Origin: Gamarada debralockiae
Taxonomy: Eukaryota > Ascomycota > Leotiomycetes > Helotiales > Hyphodiscaceae
NCBI GenBank assembly: GCA_002803225.1
Contig: NXFV01000020.1
Location: 62,001-126,000, forward strand
Direction of reading: 5' to 3'
DNA length: 64,000 nucleotides
In this document: piece after piece, positions 30,677 through 42,889 of the stretch
How the letters are laid out: each line of letters starts with the position of its first letter
How positions within the stretch are numbered: the stretch's first letter is position 1
Program-made: the position numbers and the translations under genes
Notes under the pieces: generated by a model
Seen by the model: only the letters and a program-made list of their open reading frames with translations
Told to the model about the DNA's origin: nothing
The model's database searches: none

Positions 30677-32800
30677 GACGCAGACTCAGAGCGGGGTGAA
30701 GGGAGCTTTTGGGAGAAGAGAAAACAACATGATATGTCTTCAGCTACCCTGGATTGCAAAACACATCGGACGACGTCGACTTGACCATCGTTATGTAGTC
30801 CACAGCATTTAGTTCAGCCCCGTACCTTAGTAGGCTTCGGTAAAGAACCATGCTCATCACCGCCTGACTCACGCGGTCTCCCCATCGCAAGCGAGTGACG
30901 AGCAATTTGAAGCTCGTAACTTTGGTAGACTTCTAAGTAAAAACCTATGCTCATCACCGCCCTGAAAGGTAATAGTGTCTTATGCGGGCGGTATCCCCAT
31001 CGCAAGCAAGTGACAAGCGATTTGTTTGCTCGTAAATTAGAAGGCCGCAGATCTCCAAGCCACGTGACTGTGGATCTTTGACCAGGAACAGCGTAATTAC
31101 GAAATCTGACATCAGTTGGAAAGGATCGAAGAGCACAGCGAGTGGTTTGGTGGTACGAAGTGAGGATGTCGTGAGTATTTTATCGACTTGCCTATTTGCG
31201 CCACGAGAGCTTACCGTGCAGCTCGAAAATGGCATTTTCGAGTTGGTGTTATTGATAGCCACCTCTGCGAAGTTGCTGATGGTCGGATCGTCGTTTCTCG
31301 TCTTCGGAGCTTCCGACGCTCATCCTCGGAGACTCCAAGTGATATGGCGATCCTCGATATAATTTTCGTGGGAGGTTGCAACTGTAGATGGCACATGATA
31401 GAAAGGAGGTATCACCCAGATTGAAATAACGCAAGACACGCGACCTGCACCGCGTCGATAAAGAGCGCGCCTTGAATGAATAAGTCAGTATCCCCCAAAG
31501 GAGGGCTATAGGCTATGTCCTCAATCCGTAGTGTGCTCTCGCGTCCTTAATCTATCCTCCGCAGAACTTTTCCAGAAAATTGATTGAGGGCACGAACCAC
31601 GGAGTCTCGACTCTGTCAATCTGTCAACTTCCTACCAACAGGAAAACTTTGCAAATCATTCAGACAATCTACCCCGCATGAAACTAACAAAATGATATGA
31701 TTTTGGAGGATCAAACAGGAACCACGAGACTCTCCATCGGACCAGGATATGGTTGGTTTGATACGGTTCTGAAGGGACGCCTACCGTAGGAGATTTATTG
31801 ACACACAAACCAATGAACGATACAGATTCCAATAAAAGCGACAGCCCCCTTTTTTTAATCGCATCAAAGGCTGGGGAACAGGTTGTGACTGCCTGATTGG
31901 TTGAATTCACGACGTGCATTCAGGTTTGCCACGTGATATCGACTCTGCCGTCGAGGGATCCATCGTTCGCCTGTCGCTTGTGTTTCACTTGCTCTCTTTT
32001 GCGCCACCACTGCAAGTACTTTTTGTTTGTCGCCGAGGGTTTGACAGCCATCCCAAAAAAGGATAGACGACGAGATAGATGAGCTGTCAGGTACATTTAA
32101 AGCGAGCCGATGTAGCGCCAACCACTTCCGAGGTATGGTTCGTCGGGACGACCATTTGCTGGAGATGAAGGGACCGCATTCCAAAAATGATCGCTCGTCA
32201 AATGGAATGGCTCGATCCAGAGGGCTGGGATAGCTCACCTAGACTTCGGCCCTTTCGGGCCACGGGCCAGGAGCTCCGTAAGAATTGTTCCAATCTCGGA
32301 GTAGTCTCCTAAATGCAAGCGCCTCATTGTTAAGATGGGAAGCGGCGGGAGGCCCCGGTCGGTATCAAGAGGGAATCGTCTTCGCCGCACTATCGTTTGT
32401 GAGGGGTACTTAACCGAGTCGCTATCATTTGTGGACTGCTCTCTCGCCCTGCACTCAATCCAGCCCCTGGCCGCCAATTTGCCTTGGCATCGAGAGCTGG
32501 GAAGTTGATGGAGATGCTGCCCGAGAATCCGGGGGAACGATAGGCGTTAGACTACTTTGGGCCGACACCTCACCTTCTCCCGTCTGGTAGAACTGGGGGA
32601 AACCCCTTGATGGCTGCACCCAGTAGATGGCTATCAACAGGGTCCAGATCAGATGTATGGAATAAATACATAAAGGATACAGATCTCTCTTTATTTTCTT
32701 CTCAGGCTCTATCTTCCATTCATTTTCTGGCAGACAGCCATCGATTGGTAACGTCGACACCAGAGTATTTCGAAGTTGTGTCTGAAAGTCAACGATCATT
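30677..32800. other. Intergenic, with an imperfect direct repeat
   Basis: 2.1 kb without a supported gene; all open frames are short and without domains. It holds a direct repeat at about 30849-30921 and 30944-31035. Two CACGTG sites lie near 31061 and 31930. The last few hundred bases are the promoter of the sugar permease and include CTGGGG (near 32590), a match to the CreA/Mig1 core SYGGRG; that function is inference. Confidence 0.45.
30849..31035. repeat. Imperfect direct repeat, two copies of about 75-92 bp
   Basis: Copy A (30849-30921) and copy B (30944-31035) share atgctcatcaccgcc, then after a variable spacer gcggt-tccccatcgcaagc, agtgac-agc and gctcgtaa. Copy B has about 18 additional bases inside. 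The copies lie 95 bp apart, suggesting local tandem duplication. Confidence 0.75.
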
Positions 32801-34623
32801 ATGGCTGAGAAGGCAGTCGAACAACACGAGGTGGTCGAGCAGGCGGCTCCCACTGCTTTGGATGATGTATGAGGGGCAACAAAATTCCACATCAAATCGA
32901 CGTCTGCTAATTTCCTGCGCTTAGAAACATGCCGAAGTCGAGGTCAAGATCATCACGGGAAATGAGGCTTTCAACGAGGCAATGCTCAAGGAACCCCCGA
33001 AGCCATTCACAGCCGCAACTCTCCAGCTCTACATAGCTTGTTTCATCGGATTTTTCTGCGCAACAATGAACGGTTACGACGGATCATTGATCAACAATCT
33101 TCTCGCCAACCAGAACTTTTTGACGTACTACCACGGAGAGAATGCGGGTATCTGGGCTGGTATTGTGACTTCCATGTACCAAATTGGTGGTGTTGTATCT
33201 CTCCCATTCATTGGTCCCGCAGCCGATACCTTCGGACGACGATTCGGCATGTGGGTTGGATGCCTTTGTATCATCATTGGTACCATCATTCAAGGTGTAG
33301 CAACCCAAAGTGAAGGTGTCAGGCAGTTCATGGGTGGTCGTTTCTTGCTCGGTTTCGGTGTCAACATTGCGTCTGCGGCCGGTCCCATGTATGTTGTGGA
33401 AGTTTCCCACCCAGCATACCGAGGTATCGTCACCGCCATCTTTAACTGCTTCTGGTAAGATCCATATTTGCACAATTTCAAGTTGTCATACTTTAACACT
33501 TCTGTGTAGGTTCACCGGATCCATCATCGCATCTGGTGTAGCACGAGGAGGTCTCAACATTGGCGGCAACGTATCATGGAGATTGGTCATCTGGGTCCAG
33601 CTCATGTTCTCCAGCATCATCTTCCTCGCAGCCTACTTTCTTCCCGAATCACCAAGATGGCTTTACGTCAACAACAAGCAGGAGGCCTCTAAGGCTATGC
33701 TCACCAAGTTCCACGGGAATGGCAACCCGGACAGCGAGTGGGTCAAGCTTCAATTGAACGAGTACGAGGAGTTGTTGGAGATGGACGGTGCCGACAAGCG
33801 ATGGTGGGATTACCGCGCGCTGTTCAAGAACAGATCCACCTGCTACCGTCTTTTCTGCAACGTTTGCATCAGCGTCTTCGGTCAATGGGCTGGTAATGCG
33901 GTTTTGTCATACTTCATGTCTAAGGTCTTGGACACCATTGGCATCGATGGCAACATCGGACAAGCAAACGTCATCCTCATCAACAACTGCCAACAATTCT
34001 GCTGGGCGCTATTCGGTGCCAACTTGGTCGATCGCGTTGGTCGTCGCCCGCTGCTCTTGTTCTCCAACATCGGCTGCTGCATCGTCTGGCTTGCCATGAC
34101 CGTTTCCTCTGCTCTCTACCAAGAATCCATCCCCGCTGGTGGAACCGCAGGCACAAATAAGAGCGCCGGAACAGCTTGCCTTGCTTTCATCTTCATCTTC
34201 GGTGCCGTCTACTCAATCGGGTTCACTCCTCTGCAAGCTCTGTACCCCGTTGAAGTTCTTTCCTTCGAGATGCGCGCCAAGGGTATGGGCTTCTCTGGCT
34301 TTGCTACCTCCGCCTCTGGCATGCTGAATCAATTCGCCTGGCCCGTCTCCATGGCCAAGATCGGATGGCACACCTACATCATCTTCACCCTCTGGTGCGG
34401 ATTCCAAGCTACTGTCATCTGGTTCTTCATTCCGGAGACCAAGAACCGCACAGTAAGTTCCACTCCATCCCCTCAAAAGCTTTGAAACCAAAACTAACAC
34501 GCCACGCAGCTCGAGGAACTCGACGAAATCTTCAACTCCAAGAACCCGGTCAAGACATCGACCGCAAAGAAGAGACTCGGTTTCGACGCCTACGGTGAGG
34601 TCGTCAACATCCAGGAAGTTTAA
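32801..34623 (+). CDS. MFS sugar:proton symporter (lactose permease/hexose transporter-like)
   Basis: Four exons (32801-32866, 32925-33454, 33510-34452, 34510-34623) encode 550 residues with twelve predicted membrane helices. Sugar-porter signatures occur in order: FCATMNGYDGSLINNLLANQ in helix 1, ADTFGRRFGMWVGCL in loop 2-3, GRFLLGFGVNI and PMYVVEVSHPAYRG, PESPRWLY after helix 6, VDRVGRRPLLLFSN in loop 8-9 and PETKNRTLEELDEIF after helix 12. The helix-1 NGYDGSLIN variant and the overall length fit the lactose/galactoside permease (LAC12-like) branch of fungal sugar porters. A soluble N-terminal arm carries the small first exon. Substrate not determined; plasma membrane uptake expected. The gene looks intact. 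Confidence 0.9.
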
Positions 34624-36158
34624 GGGGGGCTCGCTCCTCCCCGTCACTGGTTGCAGCGGCTTGCTTTTAATCGTCTGTCACTCGCGGCATTAATTCCTTC
34701 TTTCTGAGCTGCTGAGTTGACTGTTATGACACTCATCATCACATCTAAGGCTTTTAGGGTGATATTTTTACATGCATCTCTTACCCAACTTAGTGCAATT
34801 ATAATCGAGCATTGCTACTCTAATTTTGTTGCTTTCAGGCCGTGTACAAAATATGATGTGATGAAACGCGACTCTAGACGAAACATGCTGAGGGGCTTCG
34901 AAACGGAGGAAGAGTTGCCAATATTTGAGAATTTTGGTCATAGTCACGCGGGATATCATGCAGTTCGATCAGCTTATCCGTCCACCCACAGGAGCAGGTA
35001 TGCTGTCTAAACATAACGGAAGACTCAGGATCCTAAGATGTGAATGATTTCTCTAATAAGTGCAATGTGCTGGACGAGGGGTTGTAGAGAAAATGATATT
35101 ATGTACTCTACTTTGCCTAAATATCTGCGTCATAGCCAGTGGTTAATATCCGCGAGGTACACATAGCATTTCTTTGCATTTCGATATTTGCGAAACATAG
35201 AATTAATAGCCGTTATAAGCTCGGTGGAATCTAACTTATCAATATAGCAAATATCCACTTAGAAGTATCATAGGCCCTCTCTAATCGCTTATTCTCCACA
35301 AAACTTGATCTTTTCGTAGCCAGTCTTACTATGGAAAGCCGCTTTTCGGGATAATAGATGATTTATCAGAGGCTGGACGCTTCAAGAACTTATTGCCCCG
35401 ACAGTAGTCGAATTCTTCTCTAAAGAGGGCAAGCGATTAGGTGATAAAAGGTCACTAGAAAAGCTAATTCATGAATCACTGGGATTCCAATTCAGGCTCT
35501 GCAAAGAAATCCATTCTCTAATTTCAGTATAGCTGAGCGGAGAGGATGGGCAGTACAACTGTCGAATCAGACGATATTGTATGGCTAAATCATGTATGTA
35601 TTGATATCTCTTAGACCTCTAAGGAGAGAAGAATTGGAGGGTTGCCAGAACCCGAGATATGTGTGCACAACCGTTGCCATAGCAACCAGCTCATCTGACA
35701 ACAACGCCAGACAACAGAAGAAGAAGACATGGTGTATTGTTTATTAGGTCTCTGTTAACTCAAGGTCTGATTGATGCCTATCACGTCGCACCTTTATCAA
35801 GCGCGGATACGAGTTCATGTAGAGGTTATACACTGTGGCGTAGCAGTCTTGCCCGACAATGCCTGTTAGCATTTTAGGCAGCACGTCCCAAGTCACTATA
35901 CAGTACCGAGTTGACATATGCATCCGTGAATTGAGAGATGTGCGATGCCAGCACACGGGAACGGACTGATACATAAATACGAGGGAACACAAATCGAAAT
36001 TATGCTCAATTTTGAAGAAAGCATGATTTCAGGAGCGACTAGCGCAGCCGGGTCCGCCGAACCCGGCATAGGAGGACTGGAAACCAATCATGAAGAACAC
36101 CTGTGTCATTTGCACGGCCTTCCTCTATATGCGCGCAATCCGGAGCTTGACTGCTAGT
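34624..36158. other. Intergenic, nothing recognised
   Basis: 1.5 kb of AT-leaning DNA with short frames only. The segment 35050-35650 has dense stops and resembles decayed DNA. A hairpin gccgggtccgccgaacccggc lies near 36045-36066, within the far 3' side of the HET gene. No gene supported. Confidence 0.4.
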
Positions 36159-38261
36159 TCATATAATTGTGACTTCCTCTGGATTGCCTTCCAAGAATCC
36201 GCGAGCCATGTGAGGGTACTCTTTCTGATCCGCCAGACAAGAGGGAATGTCAAAGACCCCCAACCGCGAATATTTCTGATCAGAATGCTTATGCAAAATC
36301 AGACCAGTCACCTTAGTAATATCGTCGTTTGTGACGAGAACCAACAGCTAGGCGCGGATTCTGTCTGTGCCATCTGCTAGTAGGCTCGTTTCTACTGCAT
36401 CTCTGGAGATCGCTATGGAAAGACCACTCCACTGGGGATAAAGAGAGGCTCTAGTAATTTCACCGTTGCTTTGATATTGCTCCGTTTCCTTAGGCAATCT
36501 CCAATAAACCGGTGTGATGAATCCCCGCAGCGTAAGATGTCCATAGATAACGTCCCCGTAAGTAGTTCCTTTCGCTTGATATCCTATGTCGACTCTGATC
36601 ACGTCTACCTTAGACACTCCATGGCCGACATAAATGCGGTTATTGACTGGCAGTAAGGTGGATGCCCAAGACCATGATGGAGCAAGAAATGTTGAAGGAC
36701 GCGGCTGATACGATGGGATCACAAAGCTATCGACAAGCCAGAGAAGCCCGCTTGGTAGAGATGATCGCCAAATGCCAGCAAGATATTCATTTTCTGACAG
36801 AATGCCAAAGCGCTCGGCAATACCTCCTATGGCTGGAAGGCGGTCCTTAGCAATAGTGAGCGACTTTTGCGAGAACGTATCGACGAGCTCATACCACGTC
36901 TCCATAGTGACGGCTGCATTGCGATCCGGCAGCCCACGGGGGATTTCGATGCCTTTTTTAAACTCAAGAGCGGAGCACTTGCCGCCTTGTCTATCACAAT
37001 CGCGTTGTGACTGACAAGACCAATGCACACAAGTTGAGCTGTATTCCAGGATTCGATATGAGAACAGACGTTCTTGGAAAGCCCATGCTCTTTTCGATAG
37101 ATAGTCTATTGGAGTTCCGGAAATTTTCGGAGCTATGATCATAGGGCTGAGTTGGCCTGTAAGGTCGCGATACTGCATCTTGAAGACCCAGTCTGGCCTG
37201 TCACATCCATACGGCAAAAGACTCTGCAGAAATCCCTCCTGGACTCTTTTAGCCCTCGATGCTACTATAGTGACTTCGGAGCTCTCGTAGACGTGTCCCA
37301 TGAGGTCGATTTCCCGTGCTTTGTCCTCTTCATCATCCTGTATAATACAGAGAGCATCAATCCAAAGGTACTGGATACCAAGATTCTCTGTCACTATCAC
37401 TGCATCCTGAATAGTTCGCGGTAGATCTTGAAAATTGATTCGCGTCCGATGGCGAGGAAAGGTTCGTATCGTCGTCTGTACGTCTTGCTCTTCCCCCCAA
37501 CAATAGGATAACGCCGCGTACCGTACTTCTGTTCCATCCGACTCTTCTAACCGAATCAACCGTCTGCCTTGACGGGTCCAAATCTTGATTAACCTGGTGG
37601 GAGTGAACGTTCTTGTAAGGTGAAAACATTCGGGGTGATTTTGGACACATTTTTCCAGCCAATTGCGTGCTCGGGCGAATGACTGCTCGGATGATATATT
37701 TATGCCTGCTATCGATTCGAACTTCTCGGCTGCAGGACCTCCTGATATCGGTAAGTTTCGTATTCAGCGTCATGTCTTAAAGCGGCTGACATGTTAGGAA
37801 AAAACACATTCGACATACACATATCGGCACTAGACTTTTGTTTCCTTGAGCTACAATGAGACCACCGTTGCCACTGGTGAGGTTCTAGCAGGGCCAAAAG
37901 TTCAATGGAGAATGTAGCAAAAAATATACTAACCTTCTTCGGTGAAAACCCGAAAAACGCAGTTGTGAAGAAGTTGGGGTGTTCTTAAGACGTCTGTATC
38001 ACCATTCTTGGGATCGTAGGGAACACTGATCTTGATAGTATCATCCTCTAGCTTGACGCCAATCAAGTGGCGAGCTTGTCTTTGGTTTGCACCACTATTT
38101 ATCCGCTCAAGATAGCGACGATCGGCTCCCATTTTGTTGTATTCCCGCTCTTTATGCAATATCTCTAATCCAGTAGAGATAAATTTATAGAATAGGCACC
38201 CGTCGGAAACAAAGCAGGCCAAGTGCTCCGGGTCGACCTCGAGAAGGAATGTCCGCTCCAA
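36159..38261 (-). pseudogene. Second HET-domain gene with an in-frame stop near its 3' end
   Basis: An N-terminal segment (38261 to about 37933; ISTGLEILHKEREYNKMGAD and CVFRVFTEEG) is joined, probably over one or two introns ending at 37744, to KFESIAGINISSEQSFARAR and NWLEKCVQNHPECFH, then the HET domain: YAALSYCWGEEQ, DLPRTIQDAVIVTENLGIQY, LWIDALCIIQDDEEDKAREI and VYESSEVTIVASRAK, followed by LSKRAWAFQERLFSYRILEY and APSWSWAS. This is the large TOL/HET-6 class of about 600 residues. The reading ends at TAG 36348-36350, yet the same frame continues with LLVLVTNDDITKVTGLILHK and YSRLGVFDIP to TGA 36159, exactly the usual C-terminal part. So the gene is truncated by about 63 codons or dead. 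No in-frame ATG begins the N-terminal segment, so its true start is unresolved. Confidence 0.72.
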
Positions 38262-39289
38262 CCATCTTGTTGGAACGAGTAATCAGTGACTCGGGATTCT
38301 CGGTGCTGACTGTTGAGACACATGGCGTCACATGCCATCACATGGCGTAACTGTGTGACGCGTCCCATGAAGTCATAGGGAGGATTCCTGTCTATAAGTA
38401 CAGACTGCTGTACTTGGTTTGTTCTTTAGAATCTCCAGCATCTTCAGTATTTCTAGTATCTTTATACCTTAATAATCCAATCACATTCTCCTACCCTTTT
38501 CGTCTATCACGTGACCATATTGCAAGACATCTGAGGTTGGGGTCCTCATCAAGCAATGCCCTTAGGACTCTCAGTTGAAGTAGAGATTGCCTAGGCTCCG
38601 AGCCTTCGTGCAATTCAGGATTCTCCTCTGGGCGCGAGAGAACAATTCTCTCGCAATGCTGGCACGAGTGGGGGTTTGTATAGTTCATTGAGCTGGCTGG
38701 CACAACGATCCTCCAGAACGTCTGCAGTGCTCTACGTGATCAAATTGCGAAGGTAACAATACTGTTGAATTCAGACGCTAGACCTAAGATGACTAGCTCT
38801 AAGCCCAGCGCTTAGGCGACGGCTGTTGCAGCAAATCATCGCACACATCTTGACACTGACCCTCCTCAGGCCTGACGAGGCACCTTCCTGTCGTAAACAA
38901 CACTCACGAAAATCAAAGTGCGAATGAGACAATATGGAATACGAGGTGAATGCATCGCCCTTGTTTAGTGTCCGGGGCACTCTGTCGTCAGATTCTACAC
39001 TTCGTCAACTTCCCGCCACCCGCGTATGTTGACCAACGTATTGGGGTGCTGGGGATGCCGGAACTCGATGCGAGTGAAGTGATGCCCTTGCGCTCGGGGC
39101 ATCCAGTTGTCGCTGACAAGGTGATGCTATACCTGAGGCAATAAGAGTGAGCCATAGTGAGTGGCCGTGCAATGCACGGAGAGGCAGTTAGAGCCGAGAA
39201 CATTTCTAATGATTGGAGGCTATCCGGTTTTCTGCTCACGTTGCTTTAAGCTCATGATTACACGTGATCTTTCTCCCCTCCATCCCAAC
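38262..39289. other. Intergenic, nothing recognised
   Basis: About 1 kb upstream of the second HET gene. Only short frames without domains. A palindromic tcacgtga element lies near 38508. A duplicated catggcgt/catcacatggcgt motif sits at 38320-38350. Confidence 0.4.
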
Positions 39290-39972
39290 TGCCGCTCGGC
39301 AGTCACAACCCCATATTTTACTCCGTATTCAAGGAGAGGAGCGTCGTATGTACAAGCACACCTCCCTACCTTACAGTGTCCCAGGTCTCCTCCCAACCAC
39401 CAAGCTCAACCCGCAGACTACTATCAACGCGATCTCCAACCTCCCGAGAACTTCTGGCAGCCAAATTACGCATCACAGACCTTCAACGTTAATACCGGAG
39501 GTCAACTGCTCCGAATTTCTATCAGCAAGCGAAATTTATCCCCAACGACAATCTACTCCTGTCGGACAATGAGGCACTTGCCACCCTCAACAACAATCCG
39601 TATTTTCAACACAAACCTAATACTAGATCGAGTCTAAGCCCGCCTTACCCCAGCATGTCCAGAGACAGGACTTCATATCCGAGCCACACGCAATCTAGCG
39701 ATGGTTTGAACAGCGTACCAAACCTGAGCTTATCGTCGATGACTCCTCAAAGTGACCAATCATTCCACGACCTAAACGATCACCAACCCATAGACTCCCA
39801 ACCAATGCCACACAGCAATGCCCGAAGTATCTAAGTCCCGCGGCGACGGCGAATTGGACGAATGGGAGGATTGGTTTGAGGAGTTCGTTGATTCAGGGAG
39901 TTTAGATTGTCGAGAGGCACCATATGCTAAACACAGTATCAACGACATTCTTTCAAACTGGCTGGAGGGCTG
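39290..39972 (+). pseudogene. Relict coding sequence in shifting frames, Pro/Ser/Asn-rich
   Basis: Coding-like sequence moves between frames: DYYQRDLQPPENFWQPNYAS with QTFNVNTGG, then NFYQQAKFIPNDNLLLSDNE followed by ALATLNNNPYFQHKPNTRSS, LSPPYPSMSRDRTSYPSHTQ and QSDQSFHDLNDHQPIDSQPM to a stop near 39834, then in another frame LDEWEDWFEEFVDSGSLDCR to LSNWLEG and a stop at 39972. The long open stretch 39511-39834 has no start codon of its own. Composition resembles the disordered region of a transcription regulator. Family not recognised; could be the remains of a multi-exon gene. Confidence 0.4.
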
Positions 39973-40349
39973 ATCGATATGAGGATATTGACACTTGTCA
40001 GAATCTGGCAGCGAGGAGGATGGTTCACGAGGAGAAGGAGAAGGGTAGATGGAGAGAATGTGGAATTATGCAAAAAATGCGATGCCAAACTCCCCCAAAT
40101 GGTATAATACAGTCCCATCATGACAACCCCCAATGCGCTCATCATTCGTACATTATGTAACTCGTCTCCATTGCGACATGGCTTCCTCCTTCATGAACAC
40201 GCTCTCCCATCCGCAGCGTACTCCCCCTTCAGCTCGTCATCTGCACACAACCCATATCATACACATCTCTTCGCCCCTCCATCCGTCATCTCAATACAGC
40301 CCAGTAATGCTACCTCACCACGCGAGGGCTTGCAAGGAATGGCAGATTC
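39973..40349. other. Intergenic, nothing recognised
   Basis: About 375 bp before the 3' end of the convergent zinc-finger/coiled-coil gene; nothing recognised. Confidence 0.35.
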
Positions 40350-42224
40350 TCAAGCACCAATTCTAACATACCCCGCAACACAAGTCTGATTCTCCAACCC
40401 ATCCATTGTCGGATTCCTCTGCTCATCCCCATTACTCAACCTGAAATTCGCCGCCGTTGCCATCGGCGCCTCAGGAGCTCTCCTTCCCACATCCGTCATC
40501 TCCACGAACGAGTCATCTTCCTCCATGTCCGCGTCCGCGTCAGCATCTTGATCACTCCCCATATCATCAGTCCCGTTCGTCATTGTCGTGTTCATCATAT
40601 TCGAGTTCGCATTTGCGTTCGAATTCGAGTTGGAGAGCGGATTAGGTTTTGTGGGCGAGAGATGATGGTGCTGTTGTGGTTGGGTTGGGGTGCAATTTTG
40701 CGATTGGGTTTGCAGAGGTGTGGACGATTCTCCGCTCAAGGATCGCTGGGCCGCCATACCCCCAGAATTAGGACCAGCACCTCTCGCTTCCTTCACAACT
40801 CCCTTCCAGCGCCCAATAGCACGTTCAATAACGGTATCAAGATGTACATTTCGATCAACAAGATTCCAGCCTATGCCAGTTTGCTTAATGCCCCTCTCCC
40901 CCACCTCAGCTATAAGCTTGCTATCAAAGGGAATTGTGCTGGGAGGCACCAATTTGAATTCTCTAGGATGCTGCAGTCTGCTCAGCTCATCGACTTGTAG
41001 TTTCAAATGTGCTGTTTCTTGCCGGCTTAATTCCTTCTCCCTCTTCAGTCGTTGCACCTCTTCTGATTTCCGGCCCACGCTCCGGGCTAGTTCTAATGTC
41101 CAGATTTCGGTGCGTTTTTGGGCTGAGAGGGATGTCCAGTGCGCGAACATCTGGTGCAAGTGATCGGAGATCTTAGCTTCGAGGTCTGAGGCCTCAGCTT
41201 CTGCGCGTTGGGCGATTTCGGTTGGGTCGTCGAAGTTGGGGAAGAGTGTTGGTGGAGGGGGGTAGGAGAGGTCGTCTTGGGGGGCAGTGGTTGCGATGGC
41301 GCAGGAGACTCGCCAGCGGTGGAATTCAGAGGAGAAGTGTGAACGAAGCGCTTGGTATTGTTGGTCATCTGGTGGGAGGATGGACCAGGATGTGGCATTT
41401 GGAAGGGGTGTCGATTGGTATAGTGTTGGTGGTGGAGGAAGACAGTGCAGTGTGAGGGCCGGGAAGTCGAGGGCCAGGGGATCGTAGTCGAAGATTGAGG
41501 GGCCATCTATGCGTTGTCTGCTCATGTTAGTATTTGACTTGAATAGAGGAAGGGCTACTTACTTCGCTGCTCGGAGGGAGCCGAGCAGTTCTCTCAGGGC
41601 TAGTTCTGCTGCTTTTGCATTGTCCAGTGCCTCTATCATCTTCTGCTTCTGCTCAAAGGTAGTCTTGGCAAGCATCTGCTTGCTAACAGACCTATTCCTC
41701 CCATCTAGCCTCCTCATGCTATCTCTATCCTCTCCATCCCAACTCTGCACCGAACTCCCATTCCTCGTAATAGGAATATTATTCATCACTCCAGTAGCTT
41801 CCCAACTCGCCTGGTTGATATGAAATCCCGCCTTTCCATTATGATTGAACATATCCGCCGCACCACTCTCCCTCCTCAAATTCGGAGATTTCTTCCCACC
41901 CATCTCCGACTCAGTGGCAGGACTCCTCCTTTCCTGAGCGCCAGGTGTCCCCGCTGGTGTCGAGTCTTCTCTCCTTGAAGTAGAATTCCTCGGCTGTCTC
42001 CTCGTAATTCCTCCTCGCAGTTTCCGGATCTCATCAACGTCATGGATCCCATCTGCAGGCTTTGGATTCTTCTCCTTTATGTATAAATCGAGATGGCGTC
42101 CTAGTGACGAAGATGTGAAGGCTTGATGACAGAACGGACATGATTTATCTTTCGGCGCTCCTGCTTTGCCTCCGTTTACTGAGGTGTCGGCGTTCGATCC
42201 AGGGGTTCCCATTTGTTCGGCCAT
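40350..42224 (-). CDS. Conserved fungal protein with N-terminal CPFC zinc-finger-like motif and coiled coil
   Basis: Two exons (42224-41563, 41517-40350) across a 45-bp intron encode 609 residues. Near residues 28-50 is SCPFCHQAFTSSSLGRHLDL followed by YIKEKNPKP, a Cys2-His type finger resembling UBZ/C2HC modules. A disordered S/R/P-rich region, a helical region (TFEQKQKMIEALDNAKAAEL ALRELLGSLRAAK) and, in exon 2, IFDYDPLALDFPALTLHCLP open the second half. A coiled coil follows (RAEAEASDLEAKISDHLHQM; EVQRLKREKELSRQETAHLK). The C-terminal part is low-complexity (poly-N/S and acidic DADADADMEEDD). The conservation pattern fits an uncharacterised Pezizomycotina family, probably nuclear. Function not known; DNA, RNA or ubiquitin binding by the finger is possible but unproven. 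Confidence 0.75.
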
Positions 42225-42889
42225 CTTTGCTCTTGCGCTCCTACTCCTTTATTGTCGCATTGGCTGAGGTGGTTCTAGAGTTGGATAGAGGAGATCGTGA
42301 GTGGGACTCGGAGGGGAGGAAAAATGGAAGATTTGAAAGTGACGAGATGTGAAAATTTCAGTGTACAGTGAATTCTGGGAAGTTGGATTCAAAGGGGGTC
42401 TCTGAATTGTCCATCTTGGGATGATGATTTCGCTAATCAGGGATGCGATCAGAACGGTCCGCGGTTATTTTGGCGTTTACCCTTGCTAGCTGCTGGGGAG
42501 GCGCAAATCCTGCGTCGGATCCCTCGACGAACAATGTTGTTTAGGAAGGTGCATGTTTGAATGTTACCGGTATTCAGGAAGGTGTTGAATAATTATTCAC
42601 GAGCTTTGGCTTGAGACACGCATTGTAAAGTCCAATCTCTCAATTTTAAGTTAGATTTACCGTATTCGGTCGCGTTGACAAATCCCCACCGCCTGATTGA
42701 AATGTCACTCTGTTCTGGATTTCATTCTTTCAATTGGGATATCTTGAATTTGGACGCCATTCTGAATGCTCCTCCCTATGCTAATCGACAGTCTCATGCG
42801 TAATCATGAGTCGAAAAATCTATCATTGAATAAAAACTCCTGGTGAAAAGCAATATGCAGCAAAACACACCGAAGCCCCTATTCCACGA
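42225..42889. other. Intergenic
   Basis: 665 bp between the start of the zinc-finger/coiled-coil gene and the end of REI1. It carries the promoter of the former. Nothing else recognised. Confidence 0.4.

Noticed and set aside
36040..36070. Strong GC hairpin near gccgggtccgccgaacccggc as a possible RNA gene or terminator
   Set aside because: Short isolated palindrome with no T-tract or tRNA features; likely chance.
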